DNA of 64,000 nucleotides from Sycon ciliatum (lineage: Eukaryota > Porifera > Calcarea > Leucosolenida > Sycettidae), in NCBI RefSeq assembly GCF_964019385.1, contig NC_088651.1:7264329-7328328 (forward strand). Direction: 5' to 3'. Within the stretch, counting starts at the first letter, position 1; each line of letters opens with the position of its first letter. The notes beneath the pieces were generated by a model, which searched no databases, was not told the DNA's origin, and saw only the letters and a list, made by a program, of their open reading frames with translations. Below are positions 1 through 10,822 of the stretch, one piece after another. The position numbers and the translations under genes were made by a program.

Positions 1-54
<54 letters not shown>
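1..54. repeat. (CT)n microsatellite at an intron end
   Basis: Uninterrupted CT dinucleotides from the window edge. They stop 10 bases before the 3' splice site at 64/65, so the tract also forms a very long polypyrimidine tract for the first SH3BP5-like exon. Confidence 0.95.
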
Positions 55-57
<3 letters not shown>

Positions 58-64
58 TCTGCAG

Positions 65-193
65 TCCATCCAGAAAGCATTTGTCGACCTGTCCCGGCAA
101 GCAGGCAGCCAGCTTGCAGCATATCAGAAGAAGCTTGGTGTTGCCGTGGAGAGAGCAAGACCGTATTATCAACTGAAAACGAAACTTGACAAG
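65..193 (+). CDS. SH3BP5: SH3BP5-like exon a
   Basis: 43 codons, phase 0 at both ends, acceptor CTGCAG and donor AAG/GTGAGG. It encodes the first coiled-coil segment, ending in VAVERARPYYQLKTKLDK, which matches the family's first (S/A)(K/R)PY motif. Confidence 0.88.
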
Positions 194-631
194 GTGAGGC
201 TAACTAAAGTCCACTGAAGAACTTTCTAAAGTTTGTTGCATGGTGTATTGAAGAGTATATCCAGATCCAGTCGCCGTGATTTCCTTTCAAAGTGATTGTA
301 ATGGATACATAGAGAATGGAGACCCACCACGGCAAGGAAAGAAAAAGACCTAGCTGTGTAACAGATGAAGGACCACACGCACCTGGCGCGACTCTGGCCC
401 TTTGCTCCCTGTCACGTGACATGCGAACATGCACGGCGCGCACATAGATACGCAGTGAAGCATTGTGGACCTTGATTGGCACCAGACGTTACCATCCGTA
501 ACGTCTTTTGCATAGCTACAGGGAATAAACAAATTTGACTCTCACTCTTGCAGCAAGGGGCGTTGATAGCCCAAGGCTGTTGATGCTTTCTCATTGAGGG
601 GTTTTAAGTTTCATCAGCTGTATCCTCTACC

Positions 632-698
<67 letters not shown>

Positions 699-3600
699 CA
701 CTCTCACACTCATTTTCTCCCAGGCACAAGCTGAGCTATGTGTATGTACACAAGACTACGAAAAGCTCATTGTTGGATTCAATGCCGCCGAAGAGATGTT
801 GCGAGCATCCGAAGAAAAGCGAGAGTCGTCACCAACGAGTGAGACCTGCAAGATTATGGTCGAGATCTCCAGATCCAAGGTAAGTAAAGGACACTGCTTA
901 TCCAGCGTTTTCCAACTTTTTCTTTTCGTTCGATGGAAATGGGCGAGGGGAGAAGAATACAGAGAACTGGACTAAAATCCGACAATGAAGGCTCGGAAAT
1001 TTTAGAATCAAAATCACAAAAACTTACCCGAGGGGTCATGATCCCGTTTTGATGTTGTATAACATCCATGGCACCGCACTAAGTACACCAGAAATCAAAA
1101 CTGTTTTGAACTTCTGCACTGACACTGTCTACCATGACCAAGCATGACTGGTGGGAATATCAGTGCTGCTCAAAGAAATCCAATTTCAGTGCTGCTCAAA
1201 GAAATCCAATTTCAGTGCTGCTCAAAAGAAATCCAATTTCAGTGCTGCTCAAAGAAATCCAATTTCAATGCTGCTCAAAGAAATCCAATTTCAGTGCTGC
1301 TCAAAGAAATCCAATTTCAGTGCTGCTCAAAGGAATCCAATTTCAGTGCTGCTCAAAGGAATCCAATTTCAGTGCTGCTCAAAAGAAATCCAATTTCAGT
1401 GCTGCTCAAAGAAATCCATTTTCAGTGCTGCTCAATGAAATCCAATTTCAGTCCTGCTCCATGAAATCCAACCAAGTGTGTCACTGCAACCACTGGGCGC
1501 TTTGTATCCCTAGACCTGGGATCGCTGAGATGTGCACTAGCGCAGACTCGACGCACTCCATCAGATTTCATTGAGGATCACTGTAGTGTTGGACTATTTG
1601 TGCGTTCCTGGCTGGCAAAGGTATTTCTGCTCTTCTATGGCTTCTCTACACCGCGCTTGTTATGAACCATCGGATTCTCTCAAAATGTCAGTAACAAATT
1701 GCGACTACAATGTCATATTTAAAAAGTCGGCGTGGAGACAAGAAACCTAATATGGAAAGAAATATAGTGAGCGCACTCATACCACCACGGAACAATGGAA
1801 CAATATTGAAGGATTTGAACATCGTTTTCATGTGGTAATCATCAGAAATCGTCATCACACTGACAGTTGGACTACAAAGGAAATATATTTATGGTATCAT
1901 AAAGTGAACATTATTAGTTCTAAAACTAGGGCTGCAACGGGTAGGGGTTTGGTCAGGTAACGGGTTCGGACATTTTTATCCGGGTAGCACGGGTACCCTT
2001 TTGGGTATTTTTGACACAGTTTGTACTGTGAGTGTGCACTTGCGCTACATCGAAAGTGTACAGGAAGCACGTATCCGTGCGGTTTACATGCACCGTTGCA
2101 AAAACACTGTACTCCAACTACCCGATCGGGTTCTCAGGAGCAAATTGCTACCCTACTACCCGATCAAATTACGGGTAGCACGGGTACCCTACTACCCGTT
2201 GACACCCCTATCTAAAACTAACACAGGAAACGCTAATATTCTAAAGCTAGCACTATTGAAGGCGTGATTACGTGAGCAGCGACCAGTGTGAAAGCATGTG
2301 TAGATTGGAGAAGTGCAGCTGAGAAACGTACATGTATGTGAGTGGTGTATGTGAGTGTATGTGAGCGTAGTCAAGCATTTGGTGTCCAATCCCCAGTGTT
2401 TGCAGTTGTACGATGATTCGTGCTTCAGTGTGGTGTGCTATGCTACTTCCTCCGCGTCATCGAAATTGTCGCAGTTTGACTTTTGATATAAAACGGGGTA
2501 TTTACTCACCAGCACTCGTACCAGAGGCAAGGAATTGGACATAGGCGATAGTCATCAGTATAGGGTGACGGTAAAGTTCTATTTTCTGTTATTGGAAGCT
2601 GGAATTTTTGAACTAGACGCAATTTCTTCGCTGATGTCGCTGCGATGGTAATTTCGACTCGCGGAGATCAGTCAGGCGTTGCAGCCTGCACATTTCTCGT
2701 GCTTATGGCCATTCACTCAAGCCTCATCACTGTTTTACCTTAGCTGGGGTGAGAATGACTTCGTGGAACAAGTGGCAGCGCTTGGAGAAACATCGAGGGG
2801 TCAGAAAACTAAATGCCTGCAACAGCGATAAAATTTGTCGCTCTGGCTGAGGCACTCAGAACACGATTGTACCTGCAAGAGCCGTGTAGACTCTACACGT
2901 AGTGCTAGTGATGCACGCGCAGGTGCCGTACCATGGTATACCAGTGATGCTGAAAAGCAGGGCGCGCTGGACGCGATAGTACTCTTACCTGAGCTGCATG
3001 AGCTGTGACCAAACAGCAAAAATAAATGGGCATGCCACGGCTAAAAAAAGTTCATTTCAAGATCGAGGTGATTCCGCCGACGGTAATCAACCGACCTCGC
3101 AACGATCGTGTATTCTTACTAGGCTTCGTTTGTGGTGAAGTAGAAATCATCCAGAGCTAGCAAACGACAAGCATAGCAGCTCTTGTCCTGTGGAGAAAGT
3201 CAAAGCGTTTGAGATGAGGCGCGACCAACTTTCAACCTTCCTTGAAATATTTCGGAACGATATTTTTGCGTCCATTGACATCAGCGACGACGAGGACTTC
3301 ATCTCTGCATGAAAATTTTCAGTCCAACTGTCCTGGAACGTTACTCTAGTCTTCAGACTATCATCCTGTGTAATAAGTTTTGAATGGCTTAGCTTATGGA
3401 GTTGTCAGTAACAAGTGACAAGTCACTAGTCAAACTGCGACAATTTCGATGACGCGGAGGAAGTAGTAGTTTTCGTCTACTTTCCGTATTAGAAACAATG
3501 TTTATTCGTACTCGTAATCCAGATAATGAAAACAAAAAGAATTCGTTGCAGCACTCACACTCTTCACTTAACATACCAACACCCGCATACCCACTCACAT

Positions 3601-6600
3601 ACAGGTACCTTTCTCACCTGCACTTCTCCAATCTACACATACTTTCACACTGCTCGCTGCTCATGTAATCACGCCTTCAATAGTGCTAGCTTTAGAATAC
3701 TAGTGTTTCTTGTATTAGTGTTAGATCTACTATATATTTCACGGTTCGCGTGAGACTCGGTTTCTCTATATAGAGGCCGAGTTTTCCGCATCCGTAGGAA
3801 CGCCACCACCCTTCAAGGATCATCTAATGTTCACTTTATGATACCATAAATATCTTTCCTTTGTAGTCCAACTCTCAGTGTGATGACGATTTCTGACGAT
3901 TATCACATGAAAACGACGTTCAAATCCTTCAATATTGTTCCATTGTTGTGGTGGTATGAGCGCGCTCACTATATTTCTTTCGACAATGCTGCTGTTGCTG
4001 CTGCTGCTGTTGGTGTTGCTGTTGCTGCTGTCACCACTGCTAATGTTTGTTCTTGCGGGCTAGGTGGGTACAATATCCGAACAGCTAGCTGCTTCCAAGG
4101 TATCACACAGTGAGAAGTACTTGAAGGTCGCTAACCTCAACGAGCAACTGCAGCGCTTGAAGCGAGACAACGCTCGTCATATCGCCAAGTCTGAGTAAGT
4201 AGCCTGGGAACTACCGGTATGTAGCATGCACAAGCTGATGACGCTCCTAAAGTGGGAATCTACCGACCATGGATATCTTTATGATCAGGGCACATGCTCT
4301 CAATCTGAATAATTGTTTCCAGTCAAGTCCTAGTTCAGTATTTTATTCTGTGATACAAACACCTCAGACAAGGGGTGGTCTTGATTCCCACAGCCAGCTG
4401 ATACAACCACATGCAAACGTTTATACAAGCTCTCTTGTTCCGCTGGTACCCATGCGAGGACGGCCAAGTGTGTGCCTTTTTGCTTATATGGTCAAGATTG
4501 ATGATGTACTGTGTATATGTCAATGTGTTTGTGCCTGTGCACTGTGATCTCGTTCAGGCCATATTTTCAAGTATACGAAAAGATGTGTCGGACACTGGAG
4601 GTAAATTTGAAGTGACTTTACAAAGTTTTCTGTCTCTATACATTGGCGTGGAGCTTTATTTTGAAGAAAAAAAAACGTCCCAGTGAATATATTTCCTTTC
4701 TTTGATGTACTAGAGTGAAACAGCAAAGGCATTGCACACAAGACCAAGAGTTGTTGCATTGACAACTGTAGGGAGACGACACAAGTGCAAAGTACTAGAG
4801 ATTATGTGCGTTTCAACCCCGGATTTGGAATTTCTCTGTGATCAGTGGTCTATGTAACTCGTAATTGCGACCACGGTCTTGACCTGCTGATCACACCGCA
4901 GCCCAGACAAACAATGCCGCTTGCGAGCCTGCACTCCTTTAGGTGGGAGCCTCCTTAAATTTTAGACTCGTCATACTAACTGACTTTCAACTGTTACCGT
5001 ATCCCATTATGAAGTGACTGTGGTCATGGCATGCACTAAACCTGGACAAGGGGATGAGCTGGCCAAGGTGACCACTTTTACGGTCCCTCGATTAGTTGTT
5101 TAGACAGGTTTCGCTGTACTAAGACAGAAAGTGAATTTGAGCCAGTTCTCAATATTTATTTTGTAGCTGCCGTTCCAATAAGTCACCCCTCCCCATCTCT
5201 ACAGTGGCACAAGTTTCAAAGCAGAAAAGGGTGCATTTTGCTTTTGTGCCCTGAGACGATAACCTGCTTTCTGCACTGGTGTGCTGCTAGTGGTGCATTA
5301 CAACTTGTGCTTTGTTCTTTAATAGTCCTGGTGGCTCATCACATTAAATTTTCTTATCATTCCTGTGCATGTTTAGGATAAGAAGGCCCAGCTTGGTACC
5401 ATCACCGCCAGCCTGGCGCAGTCCAAACAAACGTACAGTGATGCGCTAGCCGCTCTGGAGACCATATCCAATGAGATCCACAAAGTGCGAAGTGCCCTGG
5501 GCGACGCCATGCCATCTGCTCCCACCTCCGGCACGGACAGCGAGTTCGACTGCCGACCAGAGCAACGAGGGTGTCAGACGGCGCCTGACACCACGCCCGA
5601 CATCAGTCTAAACAAAGCCAGCGGAATACGCCCTCATCATAGTGTCAACTCAGTGGGCACAACGTCTGTGGCAGACACGGCTGAATGTGATCGCGACCAC
5701 CATTGCTCATCCGCACCCGTATCCGCCGCAGCACAGCGTTTACCGAAGAAAACACTTCGGAGTCGCTGGACCGTGTCCGCTATCGATCCCATGGCATTGG
5801 GCAGGTAGGATACAGTCTGTGTATCAGTGTGTGGTTGTGGGTGTGGGTGCGTGTGTCTGTGTGTGTGTGGGTGGGTGTGTGGGTGTGGGTGTGTGTGGGT
5901 GTGAAAAAAAGACCAAAAAACAGGGATTCACTGGCCAGAAAAAGCCACTTCATAGCTGTGTGGTGTAGACCAGGCTGAATAGTGGCGGTCAATTCTTCAG
6001 CCTTGCAAGCTGTTGAATGGTGCAATCCCAGCACAAGCTGCTATGGCTTCTGCTGTAGCATCGCTATCATCGCCTCCGGCGATGGGCGTCCGATGGTGTG
6101 TGTGTGTGTGTGCGTGCGTATGGCCGTCTGTCTGTCTGTTTTTCTGGTTGCCTGTCTGTCTATGTGCCAGCTGCATATCTCGTAATGTTGTTTATCACTC
6201 TTCTATATCGACCTCCACTAATTCTCGTGATCCTTGACTGGTCCTATATTACCCATATCGCCGCAATATCGACCGCTTATATCGACCGCTTGTATCGACC
6301 ACTAAAGCTGTGTTCACAACTGGCGCGTGTACGCGTGAAACCACGCGTTTGTGCGTATATTTGCTGGCTTTTGGGGCGCCATGCGTACGGAAACGCGCCG
6401 AAATGGAACTTCCAACATGTTGGAATTTTCAGCGCGTATCAGGCGCGTATCAGCGTACATGCCAGTCACTTTGACTGGCGGGGTCAAAAAATTAGTACTC
6501 GAAGGTGCTAAATACGACTCGGATTGCTGTTTTTTGTGAAAGGCTGAGCGCGCGTTTGGGGGCGCATGAACCGCAAGCGTACCGCGTCCACGCGCCAGTT

Positions 6601-9600
6601 GTGAACACAGCTTTAGGCATTGTAATCTTTCGACTTTGGAGGGACTTAGAATTTTTCTCTCCACTTCAAAAAGAAAAATTGAAAGAAAGAAGACAAAGGA
6701 AGAGAACAAGCAGGATTCGAACTCACAACAGTACAAATCTCAAGCAACCCCTTATACCACCCAGCCACTGTGCTGCAGATGCTGAACTCTGTTGTTCTTA
6801 CAGTCTTGTACCCAAAATAGGCAACATCCTATGTACACTATAGTACAAATGCTATACTAAAAAGGTTAAAATAGCTCCTAAAGGTTCAACTTTTGGGGTT
6901 ATGGCAAAGGAATCATGATAATCTTCACTAGTCTGAGGGAAAGAGACAAACGGGAAAAGTCTGAAGAAAAAATTGACTGTCACCACCAGGACTCGAACCA
7001 GGGACCCTCGCTTGTAGCTAGCGATGCTCTAACCACTGAGCTATGGTGTAGTCGTCATCCCAGCAAAGACTGTTCAACATTTTCTTCAGACTTCGTAACT
7101 CACACTTCCTGTGAGTCCACACAGGCGGGTGGGATGCAGCCCTCACTGAATCATGATAAATAGGATATTGACCTCGACTTCGGTCTATATGGGAAATATA
7201 GGCCTCGTCTTGGTCAATATCCTGTACATATTATATATATAAAGCCGGGCTTATTCCTGTAGAAGCCGATGTCGGTGCTAGGCTTATATTCAAATAGTCT
7301 GTCACGGACCAGAAAGAAAGAAAAAAAATACTTCAAAAAGCTGTGTGGTGTAGCCCAAGCTGAAGTGAGAGGAGTGGTGGTCAATTATTTAGCCTTGCAA
7401 GCTGTTGAAGTTGCTATGGTTTCTGCTATTATCAAGGGCATATGAAACCCAGAGTGTGCAGCTCGGGGCTTTTTCTTCTATGGGCGTGTATCACGGCGGA
7501 ATTCCGTGATGACATCATTATTTGGTGCGTATCTGAGGCGGGAAGTGGCGTAGTGCGTACAACTGAGCTGAAGTTACCGGTAGTGTTTTCTGATCGTGGC
7601 ATGCTTCAAATCATTGTATTTTCTTTTTGAGACAAGAGTGAAGGTAAGCGCCAATTTCAACTTGGCGGACCAAGTACAAAGTGCAGGACTTGCACAATTT
7701 GGTAATTGTAAGTTCGTGCAAGTCCCTGCTCTTCCTGCACTGCAGATAGGAGGACGTGTGCAGCGGACTCGTGTCCCGAGAGGAGAAAGGATACCTGGGT
7801 ACTTTGCGTGAGGTATCAACTATAATCTGGACATGTCCAAGCACTTGAAATGTTCACTGCAAAACCCCGCGTGCTGGGGGGGGGGGGGGCGCAATGGTTG
7901 TTTGTACCCACTTGCTACGAAGTTGTCAACGACGTGATGTCGCTTCGAAGCCATTGCCATAGTGGTCTGTATCACGTCGGCCTTGTGAATAGTGTGTTAC
8001 TTTGTTTTTTGGCTGATCCTCTATGTCCCTCTCTTCCACTGGCCATTGCTGGGTCTATGTGTGGTATGTGTGTGGGCGGGTGTGTGGGTGTGCGTACACC
8101 TGGTCATCTTTGTTCAGATTACAAAGTCTAGATCTGCCGGTGACCGTCGAGTACTCTGAAGCGGAGAAGAGAAGAGTGCTAATGAAAACGTTCAGTGTTG
8201 ATGCGTGTCAGCTGATGGGTCCAGATGCCAAGGACTATTCTCCCAAGGTGAGTGAGTATGCAGTGTACAGAGGGAATGGTTGTGTGGCCCTTTCAGCCTT
8301 GGTCTCGAGCACTTGTTACTAGTTGTGAAAGTTAGCTGCGTTGATTGAACCTTGTATCAGCACAATCTTGTCATTGCATACTGTACAAACAGAAATGTAG
8401 TCGATGAATAATTTCGTTCAACTTCCGAGACAGGGAGTTTGTTCAATTGAAGGTTTTGTCCATGGGCCATAGCATGTATTGAAAAGCTGGACAAATCGTT
8501 GTCTGTCATCCAGCATTTGGTCTGAGAACTTCTTGGATGAAAAGGACTGTGTGAGTGTGCTGTGCGAACGTACTGTGTGAGCGTGCTGTGGGAGCGTGCT
8601 GTGCGAGCGTGCTGTGCGAGTGTGCTGCGTTAGCGTGCTGTGCGAGCGCACCTCCCGGAGTCGGACTTCAGTTGCCACTGCTGTATATGTGCACGTGTTT
8701 TTCCGAGTTAATGGCCGCTGGGTGTGGGGGGGGGGGGATATTCTCCAATAGGAGGATTTAGTCATGCTCTCGTCAGTAAGCACAGGGGAGGGTAGGAGCT
8801 GTGTTAACATGAGACAGAAAAGAAGACTTGAACTGAACCAAAATTGTGCAGACTTGCCATTAAATGTTTGTTGAATTGACTGATTCTACTCCTGTCAACA
8901 ATTTATTTTCATTTTCATTTTCGAGCATGAAAAAAGTCAAGTTGCACCCCTCATATCCATGCATCCACTCCCCTCAATCCATATCATATCACAGCTGGGT
9001 GGTTGTCAAGACGTTTCAGCAGCGCTGTCACCCATAGCAAGTGCCTTGAGACGCTACTCTCTACCCACAAGAAAAGGGGTGAGTTTTTGAGCTGACACTC
9101 TAGCTTCCGTGAACCCACCCCCATTGATCCTCCTCCCGTTTCTATCCTGTGTAGCCTCTCTTCTCCCCCGCCCTCGCCCGTCCTCTGTTTGTCCTTGTGC
9201 ATAGCTACCATGGCTTTCGTTGTCCCCACTGGCCATACTGAGATACAGTGGAACTCACCTAGTACAGTGCTGCTACTCAATGAAATCCAGTCACAGCGTT
9301 GCTCAAGTACGCGCCACTGGGTGTTGCGCAGCCCTAGACCTGCGAACACTGGGCTGCGAGATGGTGCAGGGCACAAACTTGAGTGACGCGACTGGATTTC
9401 ATTGAGCAGGACTGTACATTCCCTGATAAGACATACACTCGCTTAGTGAGATAGCAATGAATAAAACTAATTGTGCACTCTTAACCATGCATAAAACAAT
9501 TAAAATGAAACAACTCCAGAACGTTTTCTCGTGACTATCATCAGTGGAACATCGTCACATAGTAAGAATCACTAAAACAACCAGTTACGAAGCTGGAATA

Positions 9601-10822
9601 ATATGATGAGGAGCGTGAGAATGCAGCAGCTCGCGGTTATGCATAACGTGTGTGGTGTGAACTTATGCAGTGTATCTGAGAATGGTAGCTGTAGATGAAT
9701 GTGGCAGCTGTGAGTGTGTATGGACAAAAATCCTTTTTTATGCAAAGTGCGGGGGCATTTTTCCTAGCACGGGTGTTACTCCGTGCCGGAGTACTATAAG
9801 CCGATCAGTAGTGCTGGAAGAAATGTTCAAACATTCAAATATTTTAATTTTTGATGGAAAGAACATTCGACCGAAAAAACGTAGCATTCAAGCATTCGAA
9901 TATTCAAACGCTGATCTTTATTCGAGAACATGATTCGCATTTGATGGGCACACATGAGCTGTACTGTGCAGTGTATGAACTATAGAGTTGATGCTGGAAC
10001 TACTGCTTATCAACACTGCAGTAGGGAGGTTCCGGAGTACGATTTTTCGTGCCAAAATCCGTAGAGGCGCTACGGATTTTTTATACATCGTTTTCGAGCA
10101 GTGAAACGTTCCGGAGTACGGAACTTATGTGTTTGCCGTCATTGCCTAGGTTACGATCACAAACACGTCACATTCCCGCGCTATGCCTTTTTATTTTGAA
10201 AATTTGTACCGAAATCAAAACTTCCCGCGGAAAACCCATGTTTCTCGTACCAAATTTGTACGCGAAAAATCTTTCTGCACCCGATGACGCAAAATCTCCA
10301 TACGAAACATGGTTCGTGTGAAAGCCAGTCCACACGGATTCTCCGTGCCGAAAAATCGTATGGAGCTCGCCTGGAAAAAATCCGTAGCGCCCACACGGAT
10401 TTTGGCACGGAAAATCGTACCCCGGAACCTCTCTATTGGAACTACTCCTGAAGTACAGTACTGGCGCTTGTGTGGCTACATGGCTATGGATGGGGCTTCT
10501 GCAGGAGAGAAAGTGTGTGTTATGTTTACTCCTGCCATCAGTGTTACAGCAAAACTTGCCCTTCTCTCCTGTGCTGTATGCATTGCTCTCATGCTTGTTG
10601 TCCTTGCTGTTCTGAATGTGGCATTCTTTGCTCATACTGCAGCTGGCACGTGGCGAGTCGGATGCGGCAAAGCACAGCCTTCTATCAGCTCTGGCACGCA
10701 CAAGCACGGATAGCGCCAGTGCCAAGGTCGTCGATGAGGAAGCGTCGTCCGTGTGCTCGCACCAGTCAGGCTCGGTGTCTTCCATCGACGAGGCAGTGTC
10801 CATGTTGAAAGCCACACTGTGA
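65..10822 (+). CDS. SH3BP5: SH3BP5-like (Sab) gene, 3' eight exons; 5' end outside the window
   Basis: Spliced gene with exons 65-193, 724-879, 4064-4194, 4558-4600, 5377-5804, 8118-8247, 8995-9078 and 10643-10822. All have AG/GT borders and the phases (0,0,0,2,0,2,0,0 at exon starts) join into one open frame of about 426 codons ending in TGA. The conceptual protein follows the SH3BP5 family in order: an AVERARPYY segment (human-type KAVEDSKPYW), a long coiled coil, a second KSEPYF motif (family KSKPYFELK), then TYSDALAALETISNEIH (family YKMALKNLEMISDEIH), a Ser-rich tail and a conserved SLDLP motif. Known family role: SH3BP5 and its worm homologue REI-1 are Rab11 exchange factors, and vertebrate Sab also binds JNK at the mitochondrial outer membrane. 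Function here is inferred from homology. The N-terminal exons lie left of the window. Introns are repeat-rich. It could equally be the orthologue of SH3BP5L, since the pair split in vertebrates. Confidence 0.9.
637..697. repeat. (CT)n microsatellite
   Basis: CT tract just before the acceptor of exon b at 723/724. Like the tract at 1-54 it acts as an extended polypyrimidine tract. Confidence 0.9.
724..879 (+). CDS. SH3BP5: SH3BP5-like exon b
   Basis: 52 codons, phase 0 at both ends, acceptor TCCCAG after a CT tract and donor AAG/GTAAGT. Starts AQAELCVCTQDYEKL, matching the helical region after the first PY motif; contains FNAAEEMLRASEE, like the family stretch (L/H)(R/N)AAKE. Confidence 0.88.
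1161..1585. mobile_element. MITE with its left terminal repeat expanded to 12 tandem copies
   Basis: Twelve copies of a 26-27 bp unit (core CAGTGCTGCTCAAAGAAATC) start at 1161, 1187, 1213, 1240, 1266, 1292, 1318, 1344, 1370, 1397, 1423 and 1449. The last runs into about 110 bp of unique sequence ending in an inverted version of the unit at about 1555-1585. The same inner sequence and ends occur once, without expansion, at 9263-9416. The minisatellite is therefore a tandem amplification of one MITE terminus. Confidence 0.8.
1755..3981. mobile_element. Foldback (long inverted-repeat) element in an SH3BP5-like intron
   Basis: The left arm (about 1755-1918 and 2219-2485) is the reverse complement of the right arm (about 3426-3981) with moderate divergence. 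Matching pairs include 1755-1810 with 3930-3981, 1880-1912 with 3827-3860, 2219-2395 with 3550-3735, and 2449-2485 with 3426-3466. The middle (about 2490-3420) is unpaired and has no recognisable coding frame. A hAT-like MITE sits in the left arm. No clear target-site duplication was seen. Confidence 0.75.
1927..2210. mobile_element. hAT-like MITE, 284 bp, with perfect 8 bp target-site duplication
   Basis: Flanked by TCTAAAAC at 1919-1926 and 2211-2218. Ends are TAGGGCTGCAACGGGTAG and, reading inward on the other strand, TAGGGGTGTCAACGGGTAG, typical hAT terminal repeats. The interior has several copies of an ACGGGTAGCACGGGTACCC-like motif. It is nested in the left arm of the 1755-3981 foldback and is younger than it. 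Confidence 0.9.
3987..4032. repeat. GCT/GTT trinucleotide tract
   Basis: Imperfect run of GCT and GTT triplets between the foldback element and SH3BP5-like exon c. Intronic. Confidence 0.7.
4064..4194 (+). CDS. SH3BP5: SH3BP5-like exon c
   Basis: 131 nt, phase 0 to 2, acceptor GGCTAG and donor CTGA/GTAAGT. Encodes VGTISEQLAASKV through NEQLQRLKRDNARHIAKS, equivalent to the family segment with QLEKKLKRAINKS. The foldback element at 1755-3981 lies in the intron just upstream. Confidence 0.85.
4558..4600 (+). CDS. SH3BP5: SH3BP5-like micro-exon d
   Basis: Only 43 nt, found by requiring phase 2 to 0 between exons c and e. Acceptor TTCAG, donor GAG/GTAAAT. Joined to exon c it gives EPYFQVYEKMCRTLE, which supplies the conserved second PYF motif (family KPYFELKAKY). 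No other splice choice in 4195-5376 gives this motif. Confidence 0.82.
4601..5376. other. Intron, no feature recognised
   Basis: Intron between SH3BP5-like exons d and e. I see no repeat, RNA gene or coding frame in it. Confidence 0.5.
5377..5804 (+). CDS. SH3BP5: SH3BP5-like exon e, end of coiled coil and Ser/Thr-rich linker
   Basis: 428 nt, phase 0 to 2, acceptor TTTAG and donor CAG/GTAGGA. The first 40 codons (DKKAQLGTITASLAQSK, then TYSDALAALETISNEIH) are the best match to the family. The rest is a Ser/Thr/Asp-rich, probably disordered tail, as in vertebrate SH3BP5. Confidence 0.9.
5901..6097. repeat. TG-flanked interspersed repeat, copy 1
   Basis: About 200 bp core (GGATTCACTGGCCAG ... 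GCTGTTGAATGGTGCAATC ... ATCGCTATCATCGCCT) with GT-rich tracts before it (about 5819-5905) and after it (6097-6112). Related copies lie at 7310-7425, 13478-13685 and 49771-49877, three of them touching TG microsatellites. This is the layout of microsatellite-associated interspersed elements. Confidence 0.7.
6303..6615. mobile_element. MITE, 313 bp
   Basis: Perfect inverted ends of 25 bp beginning TAAAGCTGTGTTCACAAC at 6303 and ending in its reverse complement at 6615. The outermost TA is consistent with a Tc1/mariner-type TA target. GC-rich interior with CGCG-rich palindromes and no transposase frame. Confidence 0.85.
6710..6785 (-). repeat. tRNA-derived SINE head
   Basis: On the - strand a B-box-like GAGTTCGAATCC and an A-box-like CAGTGGCTGGGTGGTA lie at tRNA spacing. 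The same type recurs at 53447-53525 on the - strand. Confidence 0.6.
6983..7052 (-). repeat. tRNA-derived SINE head, second type
   Basis: On the - strand: TAGCTCAGTGGTTAGAGC (A box and D arm), then GGTTCGAGTCC (B box). Related to the heads at 52487-52611 and 53181-53255. Not a functional tRNA, since the acceptor stem does not close. Confidence 0.65.
7310..7425. repeat. TG-flanked interspersed repeat, diverged copy 2
   Basis: Contains AAGCTGTGTGGTGTAG, AGCCTTGCAAGCTGTTGAA and TTGCTATGGTTTCTGCTA, matching parts of 5901-6097. Truncated, without a TG tract. Confidence 0.6.
8118..8247 (+). CDS. SH3BP5: SH3BP5-like exon f with SLDLP motif
   Basis: 130 nt, phase 2 to 0, acceptor GTTCAG and donor AAG/GTGAGT. 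Encodes RLQSLDLPVTVEYSEAEK; SLDLP followed by a hydroxyl-rich acidic stretch is conserved in vertebrate SH3BP5. Confidence 0.85.
8995..9078 (+). CDS. SH3BP5: SH3BP5-like exon g
   Basis: 84 nt, phase 0 at both ends, acceptor TCACAG and donor GGG/GTGAGT. Encodes 28 residues with ALSPIASALRRYSLPTRK, a low-complexity tail segment. Supported by borders and phase rather than by homology. Confidence 0.7.
9263..9416. mobile_element. MITE, 154 bp, relative of the one at 1161-1585
   Basis: Starts TACAGTGCTGCTACTCAATG and ends with the inverse of TACAGTCCTGCTCAATG, with TA at both ends. It carries the intact, unexpanded form of the terminus that is tandemly amplified at 1161-1474. Confidence 0.8.
10026..10431. 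mobile_element. MITE, about 406 bp, in the last SH3BP5-like intron
   Basis: Inverted ends starting GAGGTTCCGGAGTACGATTT at 10026 pair with 10395-10431 (one or two mismatches). ACGGATTTT and AATCCGT motifs recur inside. No transposase. Confidence 0.75.
10643..10822 (+). CDS. SH3BP5: SH3BP5-like last exon with stop
   Basis: 59 codons plus TGA, phase 0, acceptor ACTGCAG. Starts LARGESDAAKHSLLSALA and ends SIDEAVSMLKATL. A Ser-rich C-terminus is usual in the family. A long frame on the opposite strand (10168-11016) overlaps this exon and is judged spurious. Confidence 0.8.
   Translation: MARGESDAAKHSLLSALARTSTDSASAKVVDEEASSVCSHQSGSVSSIDEAVSMLKATL

Noticed and set aside
1134..1574. Open frames through the 26 bp repeat region
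   Set aside because: Three overlapping frames with a repeating peptide (ISVLLKEIQFQCC type) are a by-product of the tandem MITE terminus.
9505..9560. Hammerhead-like CTGATGATAGTC ... GAGAAAAC on the - strand
   Set aside because: Stem II does not pair.
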